64,000 bases of DNA from Microlunatus flavus (GCF_900110855.1 NZ_FOFA01000008.1:1-64000); one strand, 5' to 3'; shown: positions 34,974 through 44,598, numbered from the stretch's first letter. Notes: generated by a model from the letters alone, not told the origin. Made by a program: numbers and translations.

Positions 34974-35014
34974 TGGGTGAGTTTGTGCACCACCATGGTG
35001 CAAGAACTCACCCA
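34974..35014. terminator. Imperfect 19-bp hairpin after purL
   Basis: TGGGTGAGTTTGTGCACCA faces TGGTGCAAGAACTCACCCA with two mismatches and a 3-base loop. It lies 20 bases beyond the purL stop (35034, minus strand) and before the M20 gene promoter. Confidence 0.6.
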
Positions 35015-35033
35015 CTGTCGCGCGAGGCGAGGA

Positions 35034-37301
35034 TCAGGAGGCGAGCGCTGCGGGGATCGTGGCCGCCCAGCCCTCACGGATCTGCTCGACCGGCAGGCTG
35101 AACTGGCCCTCGACCGTCAACGTCGCCGCGCCGGCCGTGGTCGTCGTGCCGAGGCGGGTCAGCGTGATGCCGTGCTCCGCGCAGAGCGACGCCAGGTCTT
35201 CCTCGGCGTCGGGCGCCAGCGAGACCAGCACGCGCCCGGCGCTCTCGGAGAAGAGGGCGACGAACGGGTCGAGCGCGTCGGGCAGGGTCACGTCCACGCC
35301 GAACCCGCGGCGCAGGCACGACTCGACGAGCGCCTGCGCGAGGCCGCCGTCCGACAGGTCGTGGGCGCTGCGCAGCAGGCCACGACGGCTGGCGCGGACG
35401 AGGACCTGCGCGAGGCGCTGCTCGTGGGCGAGGTCGACCTGCGGCGGTCGCCCGCCCTGGTGGCTGTGGACGACGTCGGCCCACGCCGACCCGTCGAGCT
35501 CGTCGCGGGTCTCGCCGAGCAGGTAGACCGGGTCGCCCTCGCCGCCGAAGCCGACGGGCGTACGCCGCGTCACGTCCTCGATCACGCCCATGACCCCGAC
35601 CACCGGCGTCGGGAGGATCGGCTGCGTCCCGGTCTGGTTGTAGAAGCTGACGTTCCCGCCGGTGACCGGGGTCCCGAGGACCTGGCAGCCGTCGACCAGG
35701 CCGGCGATCGCCTGGGTGAACTGCCACATGATCCCGGGGTCCTCGGGCGAGCCGAAGTTCAGGCAATCGGTGACGGCGACGGGCTCGGCGCCGGAGCAGG
35801 CGACGTTCCGGTAGGCCTCGGCCAGGGCGAGCTGCGCGCCCGCGTACGGGTCGAGGAGCGCGAAGCGGCCGTTGCAGTCGGTGGCGAGGGCGACGCCGAG
35901 GCCGGTCTCCTCGTCGATGCGGAGCATGCCGGCGTCCTCCGGCTGCGCGAGGACGGAGTTGCCGCGGACGTAGCGGTCGTACTGGTCGGTGACCCAGGAC
36001 TTGTCGCAGAGGTTCGGGGACGCGGCCAGCGTGAGGAGGGTGTCGGCGAGCTCGTCGCCGGTGCTCGGCCGAGCCAGGTCCCGCGTGCCCCGGGCCTGGA
36101 TGCGGTCCTGCCAGTCGGGGCGCGCGTACGGGCGCTCGTAGACGGGGCCCTCGTGCGCGACGGTCCGCGGGTCGACGTCGACGACGGTCTCGCCGTGCCA
36201 GTCGATGATCAGCCGGTCGTCCTCGGTGACCTCGCCGACGACCGTGGCGAGGACGTCCCACTTGCGGCAGATCTCCATGAAGCGGTCGACGTCGGCGGGT
36301 TCGACGACGGCCATCATGCGTTCCTGCGACTCGCTCATGAGGATCTCCTCGGGGCTGAGCGAGGGGTCGCGGAGCGGGACGCGGTCGAGCTCGACGTGCA
36401 TGCCGCCGTCGCCGGCCGCGGCGAGCTCGGAGGTGGCGCAGGAGATGCCCGCGGCACCGAAGTCCTGGATGCCCGTGACGATGCCGGCGGCGAAGAGCTC
36501 GAGCGTGCACTCGATCAGCAGCTTCTCCATGAACGGGTCGCCGACCTGCACCGCCGGGCGCTTGCTCGGCTTGGTCGCGTCGAACGTCTCGCTGGCCAGG
36601 ATCGACGCGCCGCCGATGCCGTCGCCGCCGGTCGCCGCGCCGTACATGATCACCTGGTTGCCCGCCCCGGTCGCCTTGGCGACGTGCAGGTCCTCGTGGC
36701 GCAGGACGCCGACGCAGAGTGCGTTGACGAGCGGGTTGCCGAGGTAGGTCTTGTCGAACACGACCTCACCGCCGATGTTCGGCAGGCCGAGGCAGTTGCC
36801 GTAGCTGCCCACCCCGGACACGACGCCGGGCAGCACGCGCGCGGTGTCGGGCTCGTCGAGCGGGCCGAAGCGCAGGGGGTCCATGACGCCGATCGGGCGC
36901 GCGCCCATGGCGAGGATATCGCGGACGATGCCGCCGACGCCGGTCGCGGCGCCCTGGTGCGGCTCGACGTAGCTGGGGTGGTTGTGCGACTCGACCTTGA
37001 ACGTGACCGCGTAGCCCTGACCGATGTCGACCACGCCCGCGTTCTCGCCGATGCCGGCGAGCAGCGCGCTGCCGTTCGGGGTCGTCTGCGGGACCTCGCC
37101 AAAGCGGCGCAGGTGCACCTTCGACGACTTGTAGGAGCAGTGCTCCGACCACATGACGGAGTACATGGCCAGCTCCGCGCCGGTCGGGCGGCGCCCGAGG
37201 ATCTCGCGGGTGCGGTCGTACTCGTCGCTCGTCAGGCCGAGCTCGGACCACGGCTGGGTCTGCTCGGGGGTGCGGGCGGCGTTCTCGACGGTGTCGACCA
37301 C
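35034..37301 (-). CDS. purL: Phosphoribosylformylglycinamidine synthase subunit II
   Basis: A 755-residue small-type PurL, which works in a complex with PurS and PurQ (encoded at 42.4-43.4 kb) to make FGAM from FGAR, ATP and glutamine-derived ammonia. Key segments: [15 protein letters not shown], the catalytic [40 protein letters not shown], and the C-terminal [11 protein letters not shown] and [13 protein letters not shown] start at 37301 where homology begins. It is followed by a hairpin at 34974. Confidence 0.96.
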   Translation of the reverse strand: MVDTVENAARTPEQTQPWSELGLTSDEYDRTREILGRRPTGAELAMYSVMWSEHCSYKSSKVHLRRFGEVPQTTPNGSALLAGIGENAGVVDIGQGYAVTFKVESHNHPSYVEPHQGAATGVGGIVRDILAMGARPIGVMDPLRFGPLDEPDTARVLPGVVSGVGSYGNCLGLPNIGGEVVFDKTYLGNPLVNALCVGVLRHEDLHVAKATGAGNQVIMYGAATGGDGIGGASILASETFDATKPSKRPAVQVGDPFMEKLLIECTLELFAAGIVTGIQDFGAAGISCATSELAAAGDGGMHVELDRVPLRDPSLSPEEILMSESQERMMAVVEPADVDRFMEICRKWDVLATVVGEVTEDDRLIIDWHGETVVDVDPRTVAHEGPVYERPYARPDWQDRIQARGTRDLARPSTGDELADTLLTLAASPNLCDKSWVTDQYDRYVRGNSVLAQPEDAGMLRIDEETGLGVALATDCNGRFALLDPYAGAQLALAEAYRNVACSGAEPVAVTDCLNFGSPEDPGIMWQFTQAIAGLVDGCQVLGTPVTGGNVSFYNQTGTQPILPTPVVGVMGVIEDVTRRTPVGFGGEGDPVYLLGETRDELDGSAWADVVHSHQGGRPPQVDLAHEQRLAQVLVRASRRGLLRSAHDLSDGGLAQALVESCLRRGFGVDVTLPDALDPFVALFSESAGRVLVSLAPDAEEDLASLCAEHGITLTRLGTTTTAGAATLTVEGQFSLPVEQIREGWAATIPAALAS

Positions 37302-37397
37302 GCGCTTACGGTACCGGGGCTCGTGGGCCCGGCCGGCCGGTCGAGGTTCGGCGGGCACTCGTCGCCTGCTTCGATCGGAGCCCTGAAGTCGCTGAAG

Positions 37398-37406
37398 TTG
37401 TCCACA
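37398..37406 (+). promoter_or_regulatory. Single DnaA-box match
   Basis: TTGTCCACA, the actinobacterial DnaA-box consensus, between purL and the lipoprotein gene. Only one was noticed, so this is no origin; a DnaA titration or control site is possible. Confidence 0.4.
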
Positions 37407-37434
37407 GACCCGAGCCGATGGAGCACGAAATCGC

Positions 37435-37440
37435 TAGCCT
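37435..37440 (+). promoter_or_regulatory. -10 box of lipoprotein gene
   Basis: TAGCCT 24 bases before the ATG at 37465, followed by a GGGGGG ribosome binding site. Confidence 0.45.
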
Positions 37441-37464
37441 GAGCCCCTGACCGGGGGGTTGTCG

Positions 37465-38019
37465 ATGGTGCGCAGGCGGACGAGGCGGGGGCTTGTCCTT
37501 GGCGTCAGCCTGCTCGCGCTCGTCGGGTTCGGCTGCACGCGGGAGACGACGCCCCCGCCTCCGCCCGTCAGCACCTCTGCGACCCCGACCGAGTCGGCGC
37601 AGGAGCGCGAGGAGCGGCTCGCGTATGAAGCGGCGGAGAAGAGCTACCGGGATTTCCGGGCTGAGTACCGCCGCGCACTCAACGCAGGCGGGGCCTCATC
37701 CGCGACAAGTCCTATGAAGGCAGTCGCTGGCGGGTCCTACCTCCAGGAAGCCACTGAAGTCCTCCAGGCCTACAAGGGCTTACAGCAGCACAGTTCTGGC
37801 GCCGGCAAGATCGTCTATGTCCAACGCCAGGGCTACTCCGCTACGTCGCTGGTGCTGATGACCTGCGAAGACACGCGATCCGTAAAGATCTTCGATAAGG
37901 CCGGGAAGATGATCGGGCGCGGCGAACAGCGTCAGGCCGAGCTGGAAGTGAGGCTCGAGGACGGGAGCTGGAAAGTCTGGTCTGGCAGAGGCCGAAAGGT
38001 AACATCGTGCGACGCCTGA
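37465..38019 (+). CDS. Putative lipoprotein, function unknown
   Basis: A 184-residue protein with a basic N-terminus, hydrophobic core LVLGVSLLALVGFG and a Cys at residue 24 that resembles a lipobox (GFGC, not the strict consensus), followed by a proline/threonine linker. Residues 45-110 are helical and rich in Ala/Arg/Glu; the rest has a small beta-rich NTF2-like or stalk-like appearance with two further cysteines. The ATG at 37465 was chosen over TTG 37459 because of spacing from GGGGGG. Base composition is visibly more A/T-rich than in neighbours. Its end overlaps the next gene by 13 bases; homologous pairs occur in actinobacteria, role unknown. Confidence 0.75.
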   Translation: MVRRRTRRGLVLGVSLLALVGFGCTRETTPPPPPVSTSATPTESAQEREERLAYEAAEKSYRDFRAEYRRALNAGGASSATSPMKAVAGGSYLQEATEVLQAYKGLQQHSSGAGKIVYVQRQGYSATSLVLMTCEDTRSVKIFDKAGKMIGRGEQRQAELEVRLEDGSWKVWSGRGRKVTSCDA

Positions 38020-38894
38020 TTCAAGCCGGAGCGCTCGCCCTAATCCTCTCCTGCGCCGTAGTGAACTCAGCTCAGGCGGACGACGACTGGGGCAGCGCGA
38101 CGACAGAATCGTCTGACTCCGTAAGCGTCAAGGCGTGGAAATCCAAGGCGAAGGGCGGAAGCAAGTCGAAGCCGGCCAAGAGAGCCGGAAGCGCTCCGAG
38201 ACCGACTGCCTCGAAGCCCTCGAACTACGACCGCGAACTTGCGGCCTGGAAGGTGCGCGACGCGGCGTACCGGGAGTACCTGACGGTCCGCGCCGGGCCG
38301 AACCGTTGCCCCATCGCCGGCTGCCCGCAGGCGCCGACGGCGGTCCCCGCGCCGGGCGAGCGCCCGCTGGACGACGGTGTCCGGTCGACCGGGGGCGGGA
38401 TCGCGGCGCCGCAGATCTCGCCTGAGCAGGCCGCGTACGTGGCTGTCGCCCGCCTGCGCCTCACCGCGCCGAAGCCTGTCATCGGCCCCTCGCCAAAGAT
38501 CAACGAGTGGAAGATGGCAGCGGTCGGCTACCCGTACTGGCTCTGGGCCGAGGGCGACCTCGACCCCGCTCCGGTCTCGACCACGGTGCAGGACCTGACG
38601 GTGCGGCTCGACGCGCACCTGGCGAGCACGACGTTCGACCTGGGCGACGGCACGGAGCTGACCTGCACCGACCTCACGAGCCGGTGGACCCCCGCCGTCG
38701 AACCCGGTGCCGCCTCGCCGGCCTGCGGCCACACCTACACGCAGCCCTCGCTCCCCCGCGGCAGCTACACCGTGACGGCGTACAGCACGTGGGCGGTCGA
38801 CTGGTCCGTGAACGGCGTCGGCGGAACCATCCCGCTCTACCAGCAGGCCGCGACGACCATCCCCGTCGGCGAGCTGCAGGTCCTCACCCACTGA
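38007..38894 (+). CDS. Secreted protein of unknown function
   Basis: A 295-residue exported protein: signal peptide MRRLIQAGALALILSCAVVN with a probable cut after AQA (residue 24), a Ser/Lys-rich linker (30-75), a short helix, a CPIAGC motif near 100-105, and a conserved C-terminal beta-rich domain (GYPYWLWAEGDLDPAPVSTT, then LTCTDLTSRW and ACGHTYTQPS with a cysteine pair likely forming a disulfide). GTG start within the end of the lipoprotein gene, so translation is coupled. Similar proteins are often labelled ATP/GTP-binding without evidence; I see no nucleotide motif. Confidence 0.78.
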   Translation: MRRLIQAGALALILSCAVVNSAQADDDWGSATTESSDSVSVKAWKSKAKGGSKSKPAKRAGSAPRPTASKPSNYDRELAAWKVRDAAYREYLTVRAGPNRCPIAGCPQAPTAVPAPGERPLDDGVRSTGGGIAAPQISPEQAAYVAVARLRLTAPKPVIGPSPKINEWKMAAVGYPYWLWAEGDLDPAPVSTTVQDLTVRLDAHLASTTFDLGDGTELTCTDLTSRWTPAVEPGAASPACGHTYTQPSLPRGSYTVTAYSTWAVDWSVNGVGGTIPLYQQAATTIPVGELQVLTH

Positions 38895-38899
38895 CCCGG

Positions 38900-38925
38900 G
38901 CCGACGTTCCTGTCAGAACGTCGGC
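38900..38925. terminator. 10-bp hairpin between convergent genes
   Basis: GCCGACGTTC / GAACGTCGGC with a 6-base loop; it includes the stop codon of the minus-strand endonuclease-like gene. Confidence 0.6.
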
Positions 38926-40286
38926 AGCACCACGTCGGCGTAGACCATGTTGTGGTCGGAGTTGCGCGCCGGGTTGCGCTGCTCCACCACCTGGCTGAAC
39001 GTCTTCGACCCGATGGTGCCGTAGACGAGGATCTGGTCGACCCGGCGGGCGTAGCCCTGGGGGTCGGCCTTCAGCGTGGTGTCGAAGTGGTTGAGGCTCG
39101 GGTATTCGAGGTTGACCTGCTTCTCCGCGCCGGCGGCGTCGTAGAAGCCCTGCGAGACCAGGTAGTCGTGCGGCGCGTTGCCGGCCTTGTCGGTCTGGCT
39201 GGAGTTGAAGTCGCCCGCGACGACGACGGGCTCATTCGGCTTGCGGATCAGGTTCATGTTGGCCCAGATCGTGGCGGCCTGGACCCGGCGCAGCTCGTTG
39301 AACTTCGCCTCCTCGGACGCCTTGTCGCTGTGGCGGTAGTCGAGGTGGGCCGAGACGACGAGGAAGGGCTTGCCGGTCGCGAGGTCCAGGAACTCCCCGT
39401 ACGCCGCGCTGCGCTTCCACGTCGGCGCGTCGCCGGGCAGGATCGGCAGGTCGAAGCTGCAGCTGGTGCTGAAGTCGAGCGTCGCGCCGTTGACCACGGT
39501 CGTGTCGGTGCACGGTGTGAGCAGCTGGTAGCGCGAGGAGTCGTAGAGGATGCGCGCGGCCTGGCTGCCGTGCGGGGTCCCCGGCGGGTTGTAGATCGTG
39601 CTGCGCGTGAGCGTGTAGCGCGCCATCGTCGGGTCGGCCTTGATCAGCGCGGACTGCACGCTCTCGGTCTGGCGCTGCCCGCCGAACCGGGCCGGGCTGG
39701 CCTCCTGGATCGCCACGATCCCCGGGTCGACCTTGAGGATGTCCGACGCGACCCCGGCGGCGCGGACCGACCAGTTGCGGCGGTCTTCGCCGTCGTACTT
39801 GGCGCTGCGGATGTTGTAGCTCGCGATCCGCAGCGGCGAGCCGGTCGCCGGCGGCGGCACGGCCCGCGCGGTCGTCGCCACGAGGTCGGAGGCCTTGCCC
39901 TTGCGGACGCCGTGCCGTCTGACGTCGACCCCGACGACGCGGATGTAGAGGTGGTTTCCCGTCGCCGGCGCCGCCCCGGCCTTGCGCACGGCCTCTGCAC
40001 TGAGGGTGACCGAACGGCGCGACCCGCTGACCGTGAACGTTTGAGCACCGCGCCCCTCGTCGGAGGAGCCGAACGGCGTGAGCGCGGTCTCGACGCGGAA
40101 CTTGTCGGTCCGCGACCCGCTGGCGTGCCAGCTGACCTTGATCTCGCCCGCCTGCGCGCCGGGGCTGGCGACGACGCTCGTCACCGAACCCGGGCGTCCG
40201 GCCGCCGATGCCGTCGTCGGCACGAAGGCCGACAGGACGGCCGCCAGCACGCCGGTCGCTGCTGCGGCTCGAGCTCCTACGCGCAC
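38913..40286 (-). CDS. Secreted endonuclease/exonuclease/phosphatase-family protein with fibronectin-like domain
   Basis: About 457 residues. A signal peptide (AAAATGVLAAVLSAFVPTTA, cut near ASA-A) is followed by a fibronectin type III-like domain (about 34-125) and an EEP-superfamily catalytic domain (about 150-457) with IASYNIRSA, AIQEASPARF (metal Glu), SAHLDYRHS, VVAGDFNSSQ and SDHNMVYADV (catalytic His/Asp). It should be exported and cut nucleic acids or phosphodiesters. Start GTG 40286 was chosen over GTG 40292 because AGGAG then has proper spacing. Confidence 0.88.
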   Translation of the reverse strand: MRVGARAAAATGVLAAVLSAFVPTTASAAGRPGSVTSVVASPGAQAGEIKVSWHASGSRTDKFRVETALTPFGSSDEGRGAQTFTVSGSRRSVTLSAEAVRKAGAAPATGNHLYIRVVGVDVRRHGVRKGKASDLVATTARAVPPPATGSPLRIASYNIRSAKYDGEDRRNWSVRAAGVASDILKVDPGIVAIQEASPARFGGQRQTESVQSALIKADPTMARYTLTRSTIYNPPGTPHGSQAARILYDSSRYQLLTPCTDTTVVNGATLDFSTSCSFDLPILPGDAPTWKRSAAYGEFLDLATGKPFLVVSAHLDYRHSDKASEEAKFNELRRVQAATIWANMNLIRKPNEPVVVAGDFNSSQTDKAGNAPHDYLVSQGFYDAAGAEKQVNLEYPSLNHFDTTLKADPQGYARRVDQILVYGTIGSKTFSQVVEQRNPARNSDHNMVYADVVLPTF

Positions 40287-40353
40287 TTCCACTCCTGGCT
40301 CCGAGGACGTTCGAGCACGACGGCCCGACGACGCCCCCGGTCGTGCTCTGAGA

Positions 40354-42411
40354 CTAAGCCCTCGGGGTCCCTCGCCGCAGGGGTGACGGCGAACTTCCGG
40401 ACCTTCGTCCCGCCCGCAGCGACGCCGCCCACAGGCACCCCACGACGGTCGTCGCGTACGCGGTCGCCGGCTGCCAGACGCCGATGCCGCCGTCGTTGGC
40501 GAGGGTCCCGACGACGGCCATCAGGAGGATCGCGACGAGCGTCGGCCGCAGCGTGGTGAACCGGCCCTGCAACCGCGGCACGGCCCAGCGGAGCATCACC
40601 CACCACAGCGCGACGCCGACCACGACCGAGACGACACCCTGCACCGAGAGGATGGTCTCGGCCGAGGCCACCGCCTTGCGGCTGACGACGTCGACCGCGT
40701 CGCCGTCGAGCACGCGCTGCACGAAGTTGCCGAGGTGGCTGCGCCGGTCCGGGCCCCGCGACCAGTCGGCGACCGACACCGCCGCCACGGCCACGACGCC
40801 CGCGGCGCCGACCAGCAGCGCCCGCAGCCACGTGATCCGCGCGCCCGACAGCGCGAGGCAGAACCACACCACGGCCGGAACCATCCCGATGATGCCGCCG
40901 AAGTCGCTGCCCATCGACGGCCAGCCCTCGCAGAGCGCCATCACGCCGCCGATCACGCCCACCGCCACCACGGCGGCACGGCGCCGCCGGGCCTGGAGCA
41001 GGCGGTGCGCCACCCAGCCGGCGACGACGAGGACGGCGGCGGCGTACGCGGCGAAGGTGACGTTGCCGAAGCCGTACCAGCGCAGCCCGAAGACGGGCCG
41101 GGAGTTGAGCAGCGACCCCGGTTCGAACGGTCCGCCGAGCGCCGCGTCGACCGTGAAGGCGACGGCGCTGACGAGGGCCCCGGCGACGGGGGGCGGCACC
41201 CGCAGGAGGCGCGAGAGCCCCAGCGCCAGGAAGGTCAGGACCGTGATCACCGACCACACCGCCACGCCGACGGCGAGCCCCGGGGAACCTGACCGCGCCC
41301 ACGGGACGGCGCCCGTCAGCATCATCCCGGCGAGCAGGACCGAGCCGAGCGTGAGGACGCGTTCGGGCAGGAGCCACCACCGGCGCCACACGCCGACGAG
41401 CGCCAGCAGCGCGAGCAGGGTGCCGCCCGCGGCGAGCGAGAGGTAGCCGGTGACCGACGCGTCGGACAGCGCGGCGACCTCGCGGACCTGCGCCTCGACC
41501 ACCGGGAGCGAGAGGTCCGCCGGGTAGACCTCCAGCGGGGAGCCGTCGATGGTCGCCACCGCGGCGCTGGAACCGCGTCCCACGTCCACGAGCTCGCGCG
41601 TGACGTCGGTCAGCGTGACGATGCCCTCGCGGCGGGTGCTCGCCGACGTCACGAAGCCCGGCAGCGTCGTGCCGATCCGGTAGAAGACCCCCATCGCCGG
41701 GTCGTCGGAGCCCGCCGCCGGCCCCATCCCGCTGACCAGCAGCGTGACGTCGTCGCGGGCCGCGAGCGCGGTGATCACCGCGTCAGAGGCATCGCCGGCG
41801 TCGACGAGGGTGACGGGGCAGGAGAGCTTCTCGCCCCCGGCGACGAACGCCGCGGCGTCGGTGTAGGACGCGACGCTCCCGTCGGAATTGGCTGCGGCGA
41901 GAGCGGCACCGGGACCGACGGCCGCGACGCAGCCGGGCACCGAGCCCGCGAGCGTGCCCAGCCGGGCGTCGCCGCGCCGCGCGGCCGCGGCCGCCAGCCG
42001 GGCGTCCCAGTCGGTCACCCGCGCACCGGCCCCCGCAGGGGCGACGGCAGGAGCGCAGAGGTCGTCCACCGCGGCCCGTCGTCCGGCCCCGAGCGTCGTC
42101 CAGCTGGCCGCCGCGCAGCTGCCGACGTAGCGGGCCCGGGTGTTGACCGTCCCGGTCTGCGCGTCCTCGAGGTGCGCGCCGAGGACCGTACGGTCGGCGT
42201 CGGTCAGCGCAGAGCGGCCGGGGACGCCGACGAGGACGACGTGCTCGGTGTAGACGTCGCTGGGCGTGGGTTCGGGAGCGAGGGCGTCCACGCCGCGCAG
42301 CAGCGCGAAGACGACGACCCCGAGGACGAGCAGGAGGACCCCGAGCCCGCGTCGCGGCGGGCGCACCCGGACGGGGACGGGGGCGTTGCGCGCCCGCGGC
42401 CGGTTGCCCAC
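40354..42411 (-). CDS. Large membrane protein, alkaline-phosphatase-like ectodomain plus polytopic C-terminus
   Basis: A 685-residue protein I cannot assign firmly. One membrane span at about 23-44 is followed by an extracytoplasmic domain (about 45-330) whose LVDAGDASDAVITALAARDD and the GIVTLTDVTRELVDV region recall alkaline-phosphatase-superfamily folds without visible metal ligands. Residues about 335-665 carry about ten membrane spans with a conserved-looking loop LRWYGFGNVTFAAYAAAVLV and EGWPSMGSDFGGIIGM. Similar proteins occur in Nocardioides-like genomes. It follows purQ by 16 bases on the same strand, so it may be co-transcribed with purS-purQ. Confidence 0.75.
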   Translation of the reverse strand: MGNRPRARNAPVPVRVRPPRRGLGVLLLVLGVVVFALLRGVDALAPEPTPSDVYTEHVVLVGVPGRSALTDADRTVLGAHLEDAQTGTVNTRARYVGSCAAASWTTLGAGRRAAVDDLCAPAVAPAGAGARVTDWDARLAAAAARRGDARLGTLAGSVPGCVAAVGPGAALAAANSDGSVASYTDAAAFVAGGEKLSCPVTLVDAGDASDAVITALAARDDVTLLVSGMGPAAGSDDPAMGVFYRIGTTLPGFVTSASTRREGIVTLTDVTRELVDVGRGSSAAVATIDGSPLEVYPADLSLPVVEAQVREVAALSDASVTGYLSLAAGGTLLALLALVGVWRRWWLLPERVLTLGSVLLAGMMLTGAVPWARSGSPGLAVGVAVWSVITVLTFLALGLSRLLRVPPPVAGALVSAVAFTVDAALGGPFEPGSLLNSRPVFGLRWYGFGNVTFAAYAAAVLVVAGWVAHRLLQARRRRAAVVAVGVIGGVMALCEGWPSMGSDFGGIIGMVPAVVWFCLALSGARITWLRALLVGAAGVVAVAAVSVADWSRGPDRRSHLGNFVQRVLDGDAVDVVSRKAVASAETILSVQGVVSVVVGVALWWVMLRWAVPRLQGRFTTLRPTLVAILLMAVVGTLANDGGIGVWQPATAYATTVVGCLWAASLRAGRRSGSSPSPLRRGTPRA

Positions 42412-42427
42412 GCGGTGCCCGCGCCCG

Positions 42428-43108
42428 TCAGACGTGGGCGCCGAGGAAGTCCAGGACGCTGGCGAAGATCGGCCGGCCGTCGAGCGAGGGGCCGGTGAGG
42501 GGGTCGACGTTGTGCTCGGGGTGCGGCATGAGCCCGACGACGTTGCCGCGCTCGTTGCAGATGCCGGCGATGTCGTTGACGGAACCGTTCGGGTTGGCCC
42601 CGGTGTAGCGGAAGACGACCCGGCCCTCGCCCTCCAGGCGCGCGACCGTCTCGGCGTCGGCGACGAAGCCGCCCTCGCCGTTCTTGAGGACGATCTCGAT
42701 CTCCTGCCCGACCTCGAAGCGGCTCGTCCAGGTCGTGTCGACCGACTCGACCCGCAGGCCCTGGTCGCGGCACACGAAGGTCCGGACGTCGTTGCGGATC
42801 AGCGCGCCCGGCAGCAGGTGCGCCTCGCAGAGGATCTGGAAGCCGTTGCAGATGCCGAGCACCGGCATACCCGCACCCGCCGCGCGGACGACCTCGTCCA
42901 TCACCGGCGCGAAGCGGGCGATCGCGCCGCAGCGCAGGTAGTCGCCGTACGAGAAGCCGCCGGGCAGGACGACCGCGTCGACCCCGTCCAGGCTGTCGCT
43001 GCCGTGCCACAGGGCGACGGCCTCGGCGCCGGCGATGCGCACGGCACGCAGCGCGTCGTGGTCGTCGAGCGAGCCGGGGAACGTGACGACGCCGATGCGC
43101 GGCGCCAT
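42428..43108 (-). CDS. purQ: Phosphoribosylformylglycinamidine synthase, glutaminase subunit
   Basis: A 226-residue class I glutamine amidotransferase that supplies ammonia to PurL. Catalytic Cys87 in [10 protein letters not shown] and the His196/Glu198 pair in [10 protein letters not shown] are present. The ATG start overlaps the purS stop (ATGA), so PurS and PurQ are translationally coupled, as expected for subunits of one complex. The purL subunit is encoded 5 kb away on the same strand. Confidence 0.96.
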   Translation of the reverse strand: MAPRIGVVTFPGSLDDHDALRAVRIAGAEAVALWHGSDSLDGVDAVVLPGGFSYGDYLRCGAIARFAPVMDEVVRAAGAGMPVLGICNGFQILCEAHLLPGALIRNDVRTFVCRDQGLRVESVDTTWTSRFEVGQEIEIVLKNGEGGFVADAETVARLEGEGRVVFRYTGANPNGSVNDIAGICNERGNVVGLMPHPEHNVDPLTGPSLDGRPIFASVLDFLGAHV

Positions 43109-43449
43109 CAGGCCGTCGTCTCCTCGTTGAGGTGGTCCACGTCGTGGCCGGGGTGGTCGGTCCCGCCCTGCGCGGTCGGGGCCGCCTCGTCGACGGTTCC
43201 CGCGACGTCGGTCTCGACGCGGACGTCGTACGTCTCGATGACCGTGTTGGCGAGCAGCGTCTCCGCCGCACGCTCGATGTCGGCCAGCCGGTCGGGCGTC
43301 ACCTCGCCGTCGACCTCGATCTCGAACCGCTTGCCCTGCCGCACCGCGAGCCCGGAGAAGCCGAGCCGGCCCAGCGCGCCGGTCACCGCCTTGCCCTGCG
43401 GGTCCAGGATCTCGGGCTTGGGCATGACGTCGACCACCACGCGTGCCAT
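43108..43449 (-). CDS. purS: Phosphoribosylformylglycinamidine synthase subunit PurS
   Basis: A 113-residue PurS, the small structural subunit that joins PurQ to PurL. Family signature [20 protein letters not shown], then the [13 protein letters not shown] and NTVIETYDV beta segments; the last 30 residues are an acidic extension beyond the usual 80-90 residues. The ATG lies seven bases after a TAGAAT -10 box, suggesting leaderless transcription of purS-purQ. Confidence 0.94.
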   Translation of the reverse strand: MARVVVDVMPKPEILDPQGKAVTGALGRLGFSGLAVRQGKRFEIEVDGEVTPDRLADIERAAETLLANTVIETYDVRVETDVAGTVDEAAPTAQGGTDHPGHDVDHLNEETTA

Positions 43450-43456
43450 GGCCCTG

Positions 43457-43462
43457 ATTCTA
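43457..43462 (-). promoter_or_regulatory. -10 box of purS-purQ
   Basis: TAGAAT, seven bases (CAGGGCC), ATG at 43449: near-consensus, leaderless pattern. Confidence 0.6.
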
Positions 43463-43504
43463 GGGACTCCGGCGCCCAGCGCCGCTTTCGCGCGCCAGCC
43501 CGGA

Positions 43505-43594
43505 CCGGCTCTGCACAGGTTGCTCGTGCTCTGCACGTCCTGCAGCCTGTGCAGAGCCGGTGCATTTCACGACATCGTGAAATGCAAGGACCCG
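43505..43594 (+). repeat. Dispersed palindromic repeat, copy 1
   Basis: Two nested structures: CCGGCTCTGCACAGG (43505-43519) pairs perfectly with 43546-43560, and TGCATTTCACGA (43561-43572) pairs with TCGTGAAATGCA (43575-43586). The part 43518-43594 is about 80% identical by eye to the reverse complement of 47061-47136. It lies between purC and purS. Confidence 0.75.
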
Positions 43595-43653
43595 CGCAAG
43601 CCGGGCTCAAGCGCCCTGGTGCGGCCGGTCTTCGGGGTGCTACGCGGTCCGGG

Positions 43654-44583
43654 TCAGGCGGAGAAGGCCGTCCCGGTCAGGCGCTCGTACGCGTCGAGGT
43701 AGCGCTGGCGGGTGTCGGCGAGGACCTGCGCGGGCACGGGCGGCGGCGCGGCACCGGAACCGCGGTCCCAGCCGGACTCGTGGAGCAGCCAGTTGCGGAC
43801 GAACTGCTTGTCGAAGGAGTCGAGCCGCGCGCCGGGCGCCCAGGTGGCGGCGTCCCAGTAGCGCGAGGAGTCCGGCGTGAGGACCTCGTCGGCGAGCACG
43901 AGCGTGCCGTCGGCGCGGCGGCCGAGCTCGAGCTTGGTGTCGGCCAGCACCAGGCCGCGCTCGCGGGCGACGGCCTCGGCGCGGCCGTACACCGCGAGCG
44001 TCACGTCGCGCAGCTGCTCGCCGAGCGCCTGGCCCGTGGTCTCGACCATGGTGGCGAAGTCGACGTTCTCGTCGTGCTCGCCGAACGCCGCCTTGGTCGC
44101 GGGCGTGAAGATCGGCTCCGGCAGCCGGGAGCCGTCGACGAGCCCGTCGGGCAGCGGCACGCCGCACACCGAGCGGGACTGCTGGTACTCGACCCAGCCC
44201 GACCCGGTCAGGTAGCCCCGCGCCACGCACTCGACCGGAACCATCTCCAGGCGCTCGCACACCACGGCCCGGCCGCGGACCGCCTCGGGGACCTCGGTCG
44301 AGAGCACGTGGTTCTCGACGAGGTCGCCGAGCTGGGCGAACCACCACTGCGACAGCTGGGTGAGCACCGCGCCCTTGTCCGGCACGAGGCTGTCCAGGAC
44401 GAAGTCGAAGGCGCTGATCCGGTCGGTGGCGACCATCAGCAGGGCCGAGCCGGCGGGGCCGTGCCCGTCGGGGCGGTCGTACGCGTACAGCTCGCGGACC
44501 TTGCCGACGTGGAGCAGCGGCAGGTCCAGGACCCCGGCGAAGCCGCCGAGGGAGGGCACGGAGGCAGACCCTGGCTCGTCCAT
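43654..44583 (-). CDS. purC: SAICAR synthetase
   Basis: A 309-residue phosphoribosylaminoimidazole-succinocarboxamide synthase, joining aspartate to CAIR with ATP. Diagnostic: HVGKVRELYAYD (nucleotide loop), VATDRISAFDFV, VPVECVARGYLTGSGW, ADTKLELGRRADGTLVLADE and SFDKQFVRNWL. The ATG start lies nine bases after TAGGGT. It has its own transcript start and is separated from purS-purQ by repeat copy 1. Confidence 0.96.
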   Translation of the reverse strand: MDEPGSASVPSLGGFAGVLDLPLLHVGKVRELYAYDRPDGHGPAGSALLMVATDRISAFDFVLDSLVPDKGAVLTQLSQWWFAQLGDLVENHVLSTEVPEAVRGRAVVCERLEMVPVECVARGYLTGSGWVEYQQSRSVCGVPLPDGLVDGSRLPEPIFTPATKAAFGEHDENVDFATMVETTGQALGEQLRDVTLAVYGRAEAVARERGLVLADTKLELGRRADGTLVLADEVLTPDSSRYWDAATWAPGARLDSFDKQFVRNWLLHESGWDRGSGAAPPPVPAQVLADTRQRYLDAYERLTGTAFSA

Positions 44584-44592
44584 GATCGGGCC

Positions 44593-44598
44593 ACCCTA
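44593..44598 (-). promoter_or_regulatory. -10 box of purC
   Basis: TAGGGT nine bases before the ATG at 44583; very short or no leader expected. Confidence 0.45.

Noticed and set aside
37398-37406. Replication origin
   Set aside because: Only one DnaA box, no dnaA/dnaN nearby, no cluster of boxes.
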